Shown in pieces: positions 1-9,063 of a stretch of DNA of 64,000 bases; position 1 is the first letter of the stretch, and every line of letters begins with the position of its first letter. The notes under the pieces were generated by a model that saw only the letters and a program-made list of their open reading frames with translations, had not been told where the DNA came from and made no database searches. A program made the position numbers and the translations under genes. The stretch is taken from positions 1 through 64,000 of the forward strand of contig JAGUYK010000020.1 of NCBI GenBank assembly GCA_020061355.1, in the 5' to 3' direction. This DNA is from Ignavibacteriales bacterium. Its GTDB lineage: Bacteria > Bacteroidota > Ignavibacteria > Ignavibacteriales > Melioribacteraceae.

Positions 1-77
1 GAGCTGTTACACACATGGATGTTTCGTTACAAGAGGTAGAAGAAGCAACTAAAATTATATCGAAAGCTGTTTCTTAA
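1..77 (+). CDS. C-terminal end of a low-specificity L-threonine aldolase-like protein (partial)
   Basis: An open frame enters from the left edge (first full codon at position 3) and ends at TAA 75-77. The last 24 residues contain AVTHMDVS followed by an amphipathic helix, which matches the usual carboxyl end of PLP-dependent low-specificity threonine aldolases (threonine to glycine plus acetaldehyde). Only the tail is visible, so neither the PLP lysine nor the gene length can be checked. The assignment rests on this short motif and could be wrong. Confidence 0.55.
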   Translation, partial: AVTHMDVSLQEVEEATKIISKAVS

Positions 78-108
78 CAATTCTTAAATAGTTTTCTTGA
101 TCAAGATC

Positions 109-128
109 ATGATCACGTTCATGATCAT
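109..128. repeat. Inverted repeat ATGATCA...TGATCAT
   Basis: Seven-base arms at 109-115 and 122-128 flank a six-base spacer. They lie in a run of GATC-rich sequence between the aldolase-like stop codon and the thioesterase start. There is no following T run, so a terminator is unlikely. It could be an operator or chance. Confidence 0.4.
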
Positions 129-142
129 TAAGGAAATACTAA

Positions 143-592
143 ATGGATAAATCGGTTTTCAAACATTCAATTTTAGAAACTGTCCGCTTTCACGAAGTTG
201 ATATTTTAGGTGTTTGCAATAATGCAGTCTATTTCAATTATTTTGAAGACGCTCGAATAAAATATGTTCAAGACCTGAAGAAGAATTATCATCTGAAAAT
301 ATTATTGGAAGGGGATTCTTTTTTTATTATGGTTCGTAACGAATGCGATTATTTAGAACCGGCTTTCCTTGATGACGAACTTCAAATCCATACGAGGATA
401 ACATTTATTAAGAATACCAGCTTCGGTTTTGAACATCTGGTCGAAAAAATTTCTTCTGGAAAAATCATTGCCAAAGGCGGTGGAGCGGTGGTGCATATCA
501 ATAAATCTTCAAAGCAACCGTTACAATTGCCGGATGAATTTTACAAAGCGGTTAAAGATTTTGATAATACCGTTGAGATATTAAAATCGTAA
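143..592 (+). CDS. Acyl-CoA thioesterase, hotdog fold (4HBT/YbgC-like)
   Basis: The 149-residue length and the single hotdog layout fit the YbgC/FadM-type thioesterases, which hydrolyse acyl-CoA thioesters in the cytoplasm. The N-terminal segment (residues 14-37) has the family pattern with Asp20 at the position of the catalytic Asp and the long central helix after NNAVYF. A beta-sheet-rich remainder carries the conserved GGGAVVHI strand near residues 112-119. The preferred acyl chain cannot be told from sequence. It starts at the first ATG and ends tail-to-tail with the next gene, with stops directly abutting. Confidence 0.8.
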   Translation: MDKSVFKHSILETVRFHEVDILGVCNNAVYFNYFEDARIKYVQDLKKNYHLKILLEGDSFFIMVRNECDYLEPAFLDDELQIHTRITFIKNTSFGFEHLVEKISSGKIIAKGGGAVVHINKSSKQPLQLPDEFYKAVKDFDNTVEILKS

Positions 593-1723
593 TCAGCTTA
601 AAAAGAAAATAATTACACACGCGGTCACAATAATTAATACACTGCGGGAGATAATAACCGGGAATTTCATTTTCAAAAATCCCCAACCCTTAGCAAGTAA
701 AATCATTATTGCAATTAGCACTATTGTAATTATCAAAACCTCTACTAGGTTTAGCTGAATACCAAGTATTTCAATCAAACCTTTACCATCCCAGAATTTT
801 TTGTAAAGGATATTTATGTGGAGCCAATAAACCATTAATGATTCTCTGCTAACATCAAGAATGAACGAAGAATAGTTATCGAATTTGCTAATGTAATACC
901 AGAAAATACCTAGTAGAAAAAGTAATACACCTAATCTGTAAATAAAAAAAACAGGATTTGGTTTTATTTCAACAATTGAATTTGGCAATAAAACATAAAG
1001 AAGTAGAATGGAGCTACCAAAGAAAATGGAACCGTAAAGAATAAGATACTGGGCAAATTTTTTCTCGCCTATTTTGTTTTTGAACTCAACATATAATTTA
1101 CCTGTAAGTGCACCGGTTAATATAAAAGCCAACCATGGAAATAAAGGAAAGAGTGAGCCGTGCAACCTATTAAAGTAATTGGCAATCCCTAACGGCATAA
1201 ATTGAGCGAAGTCGGTTTTCCAGGCATACGGTCCAAATGCTAAAACGAAAATATCCAAAAGTAAAATAGTTACATAAAAACTTTTATCATTTTTAATTAT
1301 TAAACGCAAAAGCAAAAGAAGAATTAATCCTACTGCTATACATTGAAGAATATCAACCTTTAAAAATTCTTGGAGCATATGGGGATAGTTTGGATTGGAA
1401 ATTTTTCTTAGGGATAGGTAGGAAATATGAATTGAATAACCTGCGAGAAAGACAATGATTAATCTTCCAAGTTTATTCCAGAATTTCATCCCGAATTTTC
1501 TAAGTTCATCTAATCCTTTTTGAAGTGAAAGAACGAATACCATACCCGATGAAAAAGTAAATGCCGGTGCAACCAGACCATTTATAAAATTGAGATATGA
1601 AAACCACCATGCAGATCTCAAATCGCTGCTTAGAAAGATATTTATTACATGCACTTCTATCATTACAATAAGTGCAAGTCCTTTAAGCATGTCAATAAAT
1701 TGTGCGCGGTTTTTCTTCTCCAC
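593..1723 (-). CDS. Polytopic membrane protein, DUF1624 / heparan-alpha-glucosaminide acetyltransferase-like
   Basis: This 376-residue protein has about ten hydrophobic segments spread along its length. It starts with R-x-x-FIDMLKGLALIVM and a His in the first membrane helix (His25), then GLVAPAFTFSSGMVFVLS in the second. This is the arrangement of DUF1624/HGSNAT-type membrane acyltransferases, which pass acetyl groups across a membrane to sugars. The bacterial substrates are largely unknown. It is monocistronic on the reverse strand and convergent with the thioesterase. An acyltransferase 3 protein is the main alternative. Confidence 0.65.
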   Translation of the reverse strand: MEKKNRAQFIDMLKGLALIVMIEVHVINIFLSSDLRSAWWFSYLNFINGLVAPAFTFSSGMVFVLSLQKGLDELRKFGMKFWNKLGRLIIVFLAGYSIHISYLSLRKISNPNYPHMLQEFLKVDILQCIAVGLILLLLLRLIIKNDKSFYVTILLLDIFVLAFGPYAWKTDFAQFMPLGIANYFNRLHGSLFPLFPWLAFILTGALTGKLYVEFKNKIGEKKFAQYLILYGSIFFGSSILLLYVLLPNSIVEIKPNPVFFIYRLGVLLFLLGIFWYYISKFDNYSSFILDVSRESLMVYWLHINILYKKFWDGKGLIEILGIQLNLVEVLIITIVLIAIMILLAKGWGFLKMKFPVIISRSVLIIVTACVIIFFLS

Positions 1724-1850
1724 AATGTCCCATTATTTTTTTATAGGAAATTAAGAAAAATATTGTGCATCATTACCCAAAATTTTTATTGTGGAAATAC
1801 GATTTAAATTTATTAGATTAGGAACGAAATCAAATTCGAGGGGACAAAAA

Positions 1851-2537
1851 ATGAATTTGATATGTGATATCGAAACCGTCGGTTTTGAATTTAAATCGCT
1901 CTCCGAATCCCAGCAAGAATATCTTCTCCGTTACATTGAACATGAAACGGACGACGACAAAAAAGAAGGACTGATTGAGGAAACTAAACGTTATCTAAGC
2001 CTTTACCCATTAACAGCCAAAGTAGTTGCAATTGGTTTATTAAATACCGATACGGAAAAGATTATGGTCTTTTATGAAAGTGAATCTGATGATGATTTAA
2101 TAATTGAAGAGAAAGGGATTAAGTATAAACCGATGAGTGAAAAAAAGATGCTCCTTAACTTCTGGCAATACATTGCCAAATCGGAGAAGGTGATAACGTT
2201 TAACGGTAGAAATTTCGATATCCCTTTTCTAATGATTCGTTCTGCAATGCTTAAAATAAAACCGTCCAAAAATTTGATGAAATATAGATACGATTCTAAG
2301 GATCACATAGACCTACTTGATCACCTTACATTTTACGGCACAACTAAAAAATTCAATCTTGATTTTTATTGTCATGCACTCGGGATCGAATCCCCAAAAT
2401 CAAAAGGCATTACTGGAATGGAAGTAAAAGAGTTATACAAAGCCGGACATATTAAGGAAATAGCTGTCTACTGCAGCGAGGATGTGAGGGCTACTTACGA
2501 GTTATATAAAATTTGGGATTCTTATCTAAATTTCTAA
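1851..2537 (+). CDS. 3'-5' exonuclease related to the DNA polymerase B exonuclease domain
   Basis: The DnaQ-like exonuclease motifs are all present: Exo I as Asp6-Ile-Glu8, Exo II as the FNGRNFD segment (Asp123) and Exo III as Tyr207-x3-Asp211. The spacing and the stand-alone length match the PolB-related exonuclease family (PF10108 type), soluble two-metal nucleases of uncertain cellular role. The frame opens earlier at a GTG (1791), but ATG 1851 is preferred because GAGGGG at 1838-1843 lies seven bases upstream and the Exo I motif begins right after it. This start gives 228 residues. Confidence 0.8.
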   Translation: MNLICDIETVGFEFKSLSESQQEYLLRYIEHETDDDKKEGLIEETKRYLSLYPLTAKVVAIGLLNTDTEKIMVFYESESDDDLIIEEKGIKYKPMSEKKMLLNFWQYIAKSEKVITFNGRNFDIPFLMIRSAMLKIKPSKNLMKYRYDSKDHIDLLDHLTFYGTTKKFNLDFYCHALGIESPKSKGITGMEVKELYKAGHIKEIAVYCSEDVRATYELYKIWDSYLNF

Positions 2538-2575
2538 TTATAGATATTTTATTTTCTAATAGTAGTTGAGGTAAC

Positions 2576-3610
2576 ATGAATTCTGTAAAAAGCTATTCTA
2601 TTATGATCATAATTTTGATAAGTTCTTCAATTTCATTAAGTCAACCGGCAAATAATATTTTAAAAGGTAAAATTATTGATGTAAAAACCGGTGAACCACT
2701 TATAGGTGTAAATGTTTATGTTAATAACTCGACAACCGGTACTACGACAAATAAAAATGGACTATATGAAATGATGTTATCTGATGGAAGATATGAAATT
2801 GTTGCATCAATAATTGGTTTTGAAACAGATAGCAAATTCATAAATATTAAAAATAAAATTGAACGCCGTCTCGATTTTGCTTTGAAAGAAAAAACATATG
2901 AATTAAAACAGGTAAGTGTAGAAGGAGAGTTTTCACAAGAGTGGTATAAGATGTTGAAGTTATTCAAAACATATTTTCTTGGACAAAACGAATTCTCGAC
3001 GTTATGTAAAATTAAGAACGAAAAGGATATTTACTTTTTGGGGAATTATGATTCTGTTTTCACTATTCATTCTTATAGACCATTAACAATAAGTAATATT
3101 GCCCTTGGGTATTTAATGGAATGCACTCTTGCAAAATTTGAAATCGATACGAAGAATATGATAAGTTCTTATTCAATAAAGACAAGGTTTACTGACTTAA
3201 TACGGAGTGGAAGTATTGCCGGTAAAGACTGGATTGCAAACAGAAGAAGCGCATATATCGGCTCATTACGTCATTTCCTATACTCTGCAATAACCAAAAA
3301 TGAATTAAAGGATTTTGAAGTTGCCCTTGTAAAACAAACCAATTATAATGAAAAGGGAATAAGAGTATATAGTAGGGATGAAATATTCACTTGGTCGGAT
3401 GAACAAACAGATTATTTGTTATCGTTCAAAGGACTCTTAAGAGTGAGATATAAATTCAGTAATAACTGTGCATGGATCGAAATAGACGGTAATGATTCGT
3501 ATGTAAATGGGAACGGATATTTATTAAACCCAATGAGTGTCCTTCAGTATGGAACATGGGCTTATTCAGGAATGGCAATGTTATTGCCTTTGGATTATAT
3601 TTCCATTTAA
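2576..3610 (+). CDS. Secreted protein with carboxypeptidase-regulatory-like (CarboxypepD_reg) domain
   Basis: A signal peptide (residues 1-23, ending near SLSQ) is followed by a carboxypeptidase D regulatory-like beta-sandwich at about 28-105, with the typical LKGKIIDVKTGEPLIGVNV opening and the NKNGLYEM turn. The remaining 240 residues resemble the DUF5686-type extensions seen after this domain in Bacteroidota, but no catalytic motif is visible. It is probably periplasmic or outer-membrane associated. There is no TonB plug or barrel, so it is not a SusC-type receptor. Function is unknown. The neighbouring TonB-like gene may be related in envelope function. Confidence 0.65.
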   Translation: MNSVKSYSIMIIILISSSISLSQPANNILKGKIIDVKTGEPLIGVNVYVNNSTTGTTTNKNGLYEMMLSDGRYEIVASIIGFETDSKFINIKNKIERRLDFALKEKTYELKQVSVEGEFSQEWYKMLKLFKTYFLGQNEFSTLCKIKNEKDIYFLGNYDSVFTIHSYRPLTISNIALGYLMECTLAKFEIDTKNMISSYSIKTRFTDLIRSGSIAGKDWIANRRSAYIGSLRHFLYSAITKNELKDFEVALVKQTNYNEKGIRVYSRDEIFTWSDEQTDYLLSFKGLLRVRYKFSNNCAWIEIDGNDSYVNGNGYLLNPMSVLQYGTWAYSGMAMLLPLDYISI

Positions 3611-3684
3611 TTGTTATCTCAAAAGAGTCATTTTTTCATTGTCTTATTCTGTTCCTAAATGTGAAATAATTTTATATAACATTT

Positions 3685-4308
3685 ATGAAATTAAAGTATG
3701 ATAAGATATACTATAAACGTAACTATAAGATTTCTTTAATTATCAGTTTATTAATCGTTATCCTTTCATTTTTATTTACCCCGGAATTTAAAAGCTCAAA
3801 AAAAGAAATACCTTACTTTGCTGAACCAATAATTACAGTTCTTGATATTCCGAAAACAATACAATCATCACAAACTCAGTTAGCACCATCCCCTTCACCC
3901 GTAATTTTTTCTTTCCTCATCCCTATAGATGAACTGGAAATTCTATCCGATATAGAGATAAAAGAGAACAAGCTAAACACTTCGACGGGAAGTTCAGGAA
4001 TTAGTTTAGTTGAAGATTCTGGCAATAGCAAAGGGGTTTTTGAAGCTTCATCATTTCCATTCGTCCCACGTCAGCTAATTGAAGTAGTTCCGAAAAAAGT
4101 AAGTGGCGCTGAAGGTTCGATCAAATTAAAATTACTTATAGGTAAAGATGGGTATGTTAAAAAGCATGAAATAATTTCCAATTCGGCCAATGATAATAAA
4201 TGTCTTACATATGTTATTAATGCTGCAAACAAATCACGCTGGCAGCCGGTCGCATTCGAAGGTGAAAAGGTTGAATACTGGCTCGAAAAGACTTACACAT
4301 TCAATTAA
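3685..4308 (+). CDS. TonB-family energy transducer-like protein
   Basis: The 207-residue protein has a short basic cytoplasmic tail, one membrane anchor (about residues 16-32), a low-complexity Pro/Ser periplasmic linker, and a C-terminal TonB-type domain (about 128-207) with the pattern GSIKLKLLIGKDGYVKKHEI then RWQPV. TonB proteins transmit proton-motive force from ExbB/ExbD to outer-membrane receptors. No exbBD or receptor is nearby, so it may serve a distant receptor. The linker is shorter than in canonical TonB. Confidence 0.75.
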   Translation: MKLKYDKIYYKRNYKISLIISLLIVILSFLFTPEFKSSKKEIPYFAEPIITVLDIPKTIQSSQTQLAPSPSPVIFSFLIPIDELEILSDIEIKENKLNTSTGSSGISLVEDSGNSKGVFEASSFPFVPRQLIEVVPKKVSGAEGSIKLKLLIGKDGYVKKHEIISNSANDNKCLTYVINAANKSRWQPVAFEGEKVEYWLEKTYTFN

Positions 4309-4389
4309 TAAATTAATTTTTAACCCTTTGGTATATAGTTGAATTTATAAACCAGAAAAAGTAACTTCTTATCAAAGATTGGAGGATTC

Positions 4390-4938
4390 ATGGATTATTC
4401 TAAGATTATTTCTTTTATTGAAGCAAACATACAAAGCCTGGCTAGAACTTATTCCGAACAACTTATAAAACCCGAACATATGATTACATATCAAAAACTG
4501 GAAGCATCCAAAATAATTGCAAGGGAAGAAATTGTTTATGGAAATTTAGTTAATTGGTTGAAAAACGGAGCTTCCAATGATGAAGCGGAAGTTTTATTTG
4601 AGAAGATTGGAGCCGAAAGATTTAACCAGGGTTTCCCTCTCACAGAACTGAATTATGCTTTAATTATTACTAAAAAGGTTTTGTGGAATGCTGTGGGTCA
4701 GGAAAAAGAACTGTTTAAGTCTCTGAACTTTAACGAGCTAATTGAATGTACGACTATTCTAAATAACTATTTTGACCTTGGTAATTTCTATATGACCCGG
4801 GGATATGTTAATGAATTATTCCGCAAACTGGACATCTCCGATAAAATGTCAAGAGAAGAAATACATAAAGTATTAGTAAGAGGGGCCTTTGATGATGAAG
4901 ACCTCGATAAGAGCGATTTTGTATGGCGGCATGTTTAA
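4390..4938 (+). CDS. Helical sensor-like protein resembling the RsbRD N-terminal domain
   Basis: The protein is all-alpha, 182 residues, with no membrane segment. The stretch with GAERFNQGFPLTELNYALII (about 76-95) resembles the N-terminal domain of RsbRD-type stress regulators, where an R-x-x-GFPL-x-E motif sits in a four-helix bundle. No STAS, kinase or DNA-binding domain follows, so if the match is right it is a stand-alone sensory module. A good ribosome-binding site (GGAGG, 4381-4385) precedes the ATG. A rho-independent terminator follows. Assignment is tentative. Confidence 0.45.
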   Translation: MDYSKIISFIEANIQSLARTYSEQLIKPEHMITYQKLEASKIIAREEIVYGNLVNWLKNGASNDEAEVLFEKIGAERFNQGFPLTELNYALIITKKVLWNAVGQEKELFKSLNFNELIECTTILNNYFDLGNFYMTRGYVNELFRKLDISDKMSREEIHKVLVRGAFDDEDLDKSDFVWRHV

Positions 4939-4971
4939 GGAATTGTAATAATAATATTTTATCGTAATAAG

Positions 4972-4995
4972 GGACATCAATGGATGTCCTTTTTT
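4972..4995 (+). terminator. Rho-independent terminator
   Basis: GGACATC (4972-4978) pairs with GATGTCC (4983-4989) across a four-base loop and runs into TTTTTT. It lies about 35 bases after the RsbRD-like gene. Confidence 0.8.
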
Positions 4996-5035
4996 ATAAT
5001 ATAGTTGTGATTACAAACAATCATGATTTTAATAT

Positions 5036-5674
5036 ATGAACAGTAAGCAACGCGTTAGTGATGTAACCGGAGTAATTCTATCTGGCGGTAAAAGCAGCAG
5101 AATGGGTTTGAATAAATCTCTTCTGATCATCGATGAGATACCGATGATTCAGAAAATCTATGACACGATGAAATCGGTTTTTGAAGAAATCATTATCAGT
5201 ACAAATGAACCGGAGCTTTATGATTTTATTGACACTGAAAAAGTAGAGGATATTTATAAGGGATTTGGTCCGTTGGGCGGTATTCATGCAGCATTAAAAT
5301 ATTCTAATACAGAAAGAATCTTTGTTGTAACTGCTGACATGCCATTTTTATTACCGGATCTTTTCAAATTCCTGATAGCAATTGAAACAGAAGAAAACAT
5401 TGTTGCGCCAAAAGCAGGAAATAGAATTCACTTCCTATGCGGGATATACGGTAAACAACTAATTCCGGTGGCAGAGAACATCCTATCAGCAAGTAAAGTA
5501 GCACGCGACAATAATAAAGAACTTATAAAATCATCATTAAGTTTATGGAATTTTGCAGAGAGAGCCGGTGCCGAAATAGTTAATGTGGAAGAGAAAATAT
5601 TTTATATGAAGGACCTCTTCTTCAATATCAACACTCCTGAGGATTTTGAATATGTTAAAGATCGTTTAATCTAA
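5036..5674 (+). CDS. mobA: Molybdenum cofactor guanylyltransferase MobA
   Basis: MobA attaches GMP from GTP to molybdopterin, forming the bis-MGD cofactor of DMSO-reductase-family enzymes. The nucleotide-binding signature LSGGKSSRMG-x2-K is at residues 15-27, GPLGG at 78-82 and the metal-binding DMP at 101-103. The 212-residue length is normal. It sits about 650 bases upstream of a molybdopterin oxidoreductase that would need this cofactor, although a regulator and a possible promoter separate them. A CTP/GTP-dependent transferase of another kind is less likely given this context. Confidence 0.85.
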   Translation: MNSKQRVSDVTGVILSGGKSSRMGLNKSLLIIDEIPMIQKIYDTMKSVFEEIIISTNEPELYDFIDTEKVEDIYKGFGPLGGIHAALKYSNTERIFVVTADMPFLLPDLFKFLIAIETEENIVAPKAGNRIHFLCGIYGKQLIPVAENILSASKVARDNNKELIKSSLSLWNFAERAGAEIVNVEEKIFYMKDLFFNINTPEDFEYVKDRLI

Positions 5675-5756
5675 ATTGTACAAACCAACCTTTCAATACT
5701 TCTTGTAATTACCCCCGTCCTTACTTTTTCATTTTTTCAATTCTAAAAAAATCTTT

Positions 5757-5777
5757 TTTCATTTCTAAAAAATGAAA
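5757..5777. promoter_or_regulatory. Palindrome in the promoter region of the MerR/reductase operon
   Basis: Arms TTTCATTT (5757-5764) and AAATGAAA (5770-5777) are separated by five bases. Additional TTCATT half-sites lie within about 40 bases on either side. The 200-base AT-rich spacer 5675-5875 must hold the promoter of the following regulator and reductase genes, so this is a candidate operator, possibly for the MerR protein itself. This is inference from position and symmetry only. Confidence 0.4.
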
Positions 5778-5875
5778 GAATTTCATTGAGAAAAATGTCG
5801 AATTCAATTGATAAATGAATATTTATCGCTGGCAAGAAAGTTGATATTTATAAATACTAACAATTCAAAGATAAC

Positions 5876-6319
5876 ATGACCGAAATAAATATATCGCAGA
5901 ATGAACCAATCTTTCCAATTAGTACTGCCGCAAAACTTCTCAATATCTCTGTCCACACATTACGGATGTATGAAAGAGAAGGATTGTTCATACCATATAA
6001 AAAAGACTCAAACCAGAGATCATATTCAAAAGCGGATATTGAAAGGATTGAGTGTATCAGGAGTGCAATTAACGAATCAAAAATCTCTATGAACGGAATA
6101 AAAACAATTTACTCCTTAATTCCATGCTGGCAGGTTGTAAAATGTTCTGACGATGACAGGAATAAATGTGAGAGTTATAATGGCCATAGTAAACCGTGCT
6201 GGACCTATCGTCATCCAAATACTGTTTGTGAAAATAAAAACTGTAGAATGTGTGACGTGTATAATAATTTTTCAGAATGCCATAAAGTGAAAGAACTGAT
6301 TAAATCCATCTCGAGGTAA
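5876..6319 (+). CDS. MerR-family regulator with a C-terminal two-CW cysteine domain
   Basis: Residues 13-62 form a MerR winged helix: ISTAAKLLNISVHTLRMYEREGL followed by the R-S-Y wing. Instead of a normal MerR effector helix and ligand domain, the C-terminal half is a compact Cys-rich module with CW pairs at Cys84-Trp85 and Cys108-Trp109 plus Cys90, 98, 118, 123, 126 and 135. This matches the two-CW type of presumed metal or redox centre. It ends five bases before the molybdopterin oxidoreductase gene, so it is probably the operon's own regulator sensing redox, metal or sulfur state. The ligand is not known. Confidence 0.75.
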   Translation: MTEINISQNEPIFPISTAAKLLNISVHTLRMYEREGLFIPYKKDSNQRSYSKADIERIECIRSAINESKISMNGIKTIYSLIPCWQVVKCSDDDRNKCESYNGHSKPCWTYRHPNTVCENKNCRMCDVYNNFSECHKVKELIKSISR

Positions 6320-6323
6320 TTAA

Positions 6324-8522
6324 ATGAATTCAATCTCCCGAAGAAAATTTTTGAAGATAACCGGTTTTTCTGTTGGTGCAGCTGCAACAGTTTCTGCTCT
6401 GAGTCCCATTATTAATGGATCTGAAAAAATTAATAAAGTAAAAGTGAAAGGGATTCAGAAAATCCCGACTTATTGCGACATCTGCTTCTGGAAATGCGGT
6501 GCAATTGCATACCTAAAAGATGGTCAATTATGGAAAGTTGAAGGTCATCCGAATGATCCTTTGAGCAAAGGTAGATTATGTCCGCGAGGTACCGGAGGTG
6601 TTGGTGCGCATTACGATCCCGATAGATTACGCTCACCATTGATTAGAACACGTGAGCGCGGTGAAGAGAAATGGAAAGAGGTAACATGGAATGAAGCGCT
6701 TGATTATATCGCCACTAAAATGAATAAGATTAAAACCAGTTATGGTCCTGAGTCGGTTGCATTTTTTTCTCATGGTATAGGCGGTAATTTCTTGAAGCAC
6801 ACCTTAAAAGCTTTTGGAGTAAACAATATTTCAGCTCCGTCCTATGCTCAGTGCCGCGGACCACGAGATGTTGGTTTTGAACTAACATTCGGTGATGGTG
6901 TCGGTTCACCTGAAAGAACAGATATCGAAAATGCAAAATGTCTTGTGCTGATTGGCTCTCATCTAGGTGAGAATATGCATAACTCTCAAGTACAGGAATT
7001 TGCTAATGCTGTTCAAAACGATTCAACTATAATTGTTGTCGATCCGAGGTTTTCAGTTGCCGCATCAAAAGCAAAATATTACTTACCTATTAAACCCGGA
7101 ACAGATATTGCACTTCTACTTGCATGGATGAATGTAATCGTAAAAGAAAAATTGTATGACGTTGATTATGTAAAAAAATATGGATTCGGCTTCGAACAAT
7201 TCGCTGCGGAAATTTCCCCTTTCACCGCTGAATGGGCATATACTGAAACGGGAATCGATGTTGAATTAATAAAAACCACTGCACGTGTAATGGCCATGAA
7301 CAAGCCTGCTACGCTTATTCATCCGGGCAGGCATGTTACATGGTACGGTGATGATGCACAGCGCAGCAGGGCAATAGCATTGTTAAATGCGCTTCTCGGT
7401 TCATGGGGTCGTAAAGGAGGATTTTTCTTTCCATCAAGTTATTCTATTCCTGCCTATCCATATCCCGAATACCCGACAACTAAGAAAGAAAAAGTTGATA
7501 ATCCAGATAATAAATATCCATTCGCAATAGAAGAGATTACAACCGGAATACGTGAAGCTACTATTACCGGAAATCCTTATCCCATTAAAGGCTGGTTTGT
7601 TTATGCAACCAATCTTTTACATGCTTTACCGAATGAGGAAGAAACTATTAGAGCAATCCAGAATTTGGATTTGATGGTTGTTGTCGATGTTATTCCAAGT
7701 GAAATCGCCGGCTGGGCAGATGTTGTACTGCCGGAATCGGTTTATCTGGAACGGTACGATGATCTTCATGCTTCATCTTTTAAAGAAACATTTGTTGGTA
7801 TCCGACAACCTGTTGTTGAATCACCGGCAGATCAGAAACCAAATTGGTGGATTGCAAAAAAACTTGCCGGGAAATTAGGGCTTGGTAATTACTATCCTTG
7901 GGAACATGTTGAGGAATATCTTGATCATAGATTAAAAGCTGCGGGATTGAGTTTAGATCAATTAAAGAAAGAAGGAATTATCAGGGGAGAAAAACAACCT
8001 CTCTATATTGAAGATGGTATAGAACCGGAATTTGCAACTCCTTCTGGCAAGATAGAATTCTATTCATTGCAATTATCAAATGCTGGTTTCGACCCCGTTC
8101 CTAAATACACAAAACCTGAAGAACCGCCTGCTGGATATTTCCGATTGCTTTTTGGTAGATCACCAGTTCATTCGTTCAGCCGGACTCAATCGAACAGAAT
8201 CTTAATGGATATGATGAATGAAAATGAAGTGTGGGTGAACAGTGATATTGCAAATCGTTATGGTTTGTCGAACGGAATGTATGTTAAGTTAAAAAATCAG
8301 GATGGTGTTGTAAGTAATAAAATCAAAATTAAAGTGACAGAAAGAATAAGAACAGATTGCGTTTACATGGTTCATGGATTCGGACATAATTCAAAAATGC
8401 TGAAAGGAGCTTATGGAAAAGGTGCCAGCGATGCCCAGCTTATCACCAAATATAAAACCGATCCGATTATGGGAGGTACCGGTATGAATGTGAACTTCGT
8501 AACTTTTGAGCTGGAGGTATAA
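6324..8522 (+). CDS. Molybdopterin oxidoreductase, polysulfide/thiosulfate reductase-like catalytic subunit
   Basis: A twin-arginine signal (SRRKFLK at residues 5-11 and a hydrophobic stretch) indicates Tat export, so the enzyme is periplasmic. A [4Fe-4S] site follows (Cys51-x2-Cys54-x3-Cys58-x27-Cys86), then the bis-MGD-binding domains of the DMSO-reductase family. Cys177 in YAQCRGPRD is at the position of the Mo-ligating Cys of the PsrA/PhsA group, arguing for polysulfide, thiosulfate or a related sulfur substrate rather than nitrate or DMSO. The FeS and NrfD subunits follow directly, then sulfur transporters. The exact substrate and the direction of catalysis are not determined by sequence. 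Length (732) is normal. Confidence 0.85.
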   Translation: MNSISRRKFLKITGFSVGAAATVSALSPIINGSEKINKVKVKGIQKIPTYCDICFWKCGAIAYLKDGQLWKVEGHPNDPLSKGRLCPRGTGGVGAHYDPDRLRSPLIRTRERGEEKWKEVTWNEALDYIATKMNKIKTSYGPESVAFFSHGIGGNFLKHTLKAFGVNNISAPSYAQCRGPRDVGFELTFGDGVGSPERTDIENAKCLVLIGSHLGENMHNSQVQEFANAVQNDSTIIVVDPRFSVAASKAKYYLPIKPGTDIALLLAWMNVIVKEKLYDVDYVKKYGFGFEQFAAEISPFTAEWAYTETGIDVELIKTTARVMAMNKPATLIHPGRHVTWYGDDAQRSRAIALLNALLGSWGRKGGFFFPSSYSIPAYPYPEYPTTKKEKVDNPDNKYPFAIEEITTGIREATITGNPYPIKGWFVYATNLLHALPNEEETIRAIQNLDLMVVVDVIPSEIAGWADVVLPESVYLERYDDLHASSFKETFVGIRQPVVESPADQKPNWWIAKKLAGKLGLGNYYPWEHVEEYLDHRLKAAGLSLDQLKKEGIIRGEKQPLYIEDGIEPEFATPSGKIEFYSLQLSNAGFDPVPKYTKPEEPPAGYFRLLFGRSPVHSFSRTQSNRILMDMMNENEVWVNSDIANRYGLSNGMYVKLKNQDGVVSNKIKIKVTERIRTDCVYMVHGFGHNSKMLKGAYGKGASDAQLITKYKTDPIMGGTGMNVNFVTFELEV

Positions 8523-8523
8523 T

Positions 8524-9063
8524 ATGGCACGATTCGGAATGGTGATTGATACAAAGAAATGTGTCGGTTGTATGGATTGTGTGGTTGCATGTAAAACTGA
8601 AAATAATGTACCTGAAGGCTACAATAGAGATTGGATTGTTACTGCTGCTAATGGAAAGTTTCCTGATATTCATCTGGAAATACAAACGCAAAGGTGCAAC
8701 CACTGTGATTACACCCCCTGCGTTTCATGCTGTCCTACAGGTGCGAGTCACGTAGAAGATTTCGGTAAAATAGTTTTAGTAGAGCATAATAAGTGTATTG
8801 GCTGTAAAGCATGTTTGGCTGCATGTCCTTACGATGCAAGATTTATTCATCCGGATGGATATGCTGACAAGTGCACTTTTTGTATTCACAGAGTTGAAAA
8901 AGGAGAGTTACCGGCATGTGTTTCCGTTTGTCCAACTCATTGTATGTACTTCGGAGATCTTGATGATCCGAATAGTGAGGTGAGCAAACTTTTGGCTTCA
9001 AGGAAGAATCATTCATTGATTCCCGAAGCCGGAACATTACCAAGAATTTATTATTTGACATAA
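8524..9063 (+). CDS. Four-cluster ferredoxin subunit (PsrB/PhsB/NrfC-like)
   Basis: This electron-transfer subunit of the reductase carries four ferredoxin-type Cys groups: Cys13-x2-Cys16-x2-Cys19-x3-Cys23 at the start, then CNHCDYTPCVSCCP, CIGCKACLAACP, and a final CTFC plus distal Cys set. It should pass electrons between the membrane NrfD subunit and the molybdopterin subunit. The frame opens at TTG 8506 within the previous gene, but ATG 8524 with GGAGG at 8513-8517 is the better start, giving 179 residues. It follows the catalytic gene by one base. Confidence 0.88.
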   Translation: MARFGMVIDTKKCVGCMDCVVACKTENNVPEGYNRDWIVTAANGKFPDIHLEIQTQRCNHCDYTPCVSCCPTGASHVEDFGKIVLVEHNKCIGCKACLAACPYDARFIHPDGYADKCTFCIHRVEKGELPACVSVCPTHCMYFGDLDDPNSEVSKLLASRKNHSLIPEAGTLPRIYYLT

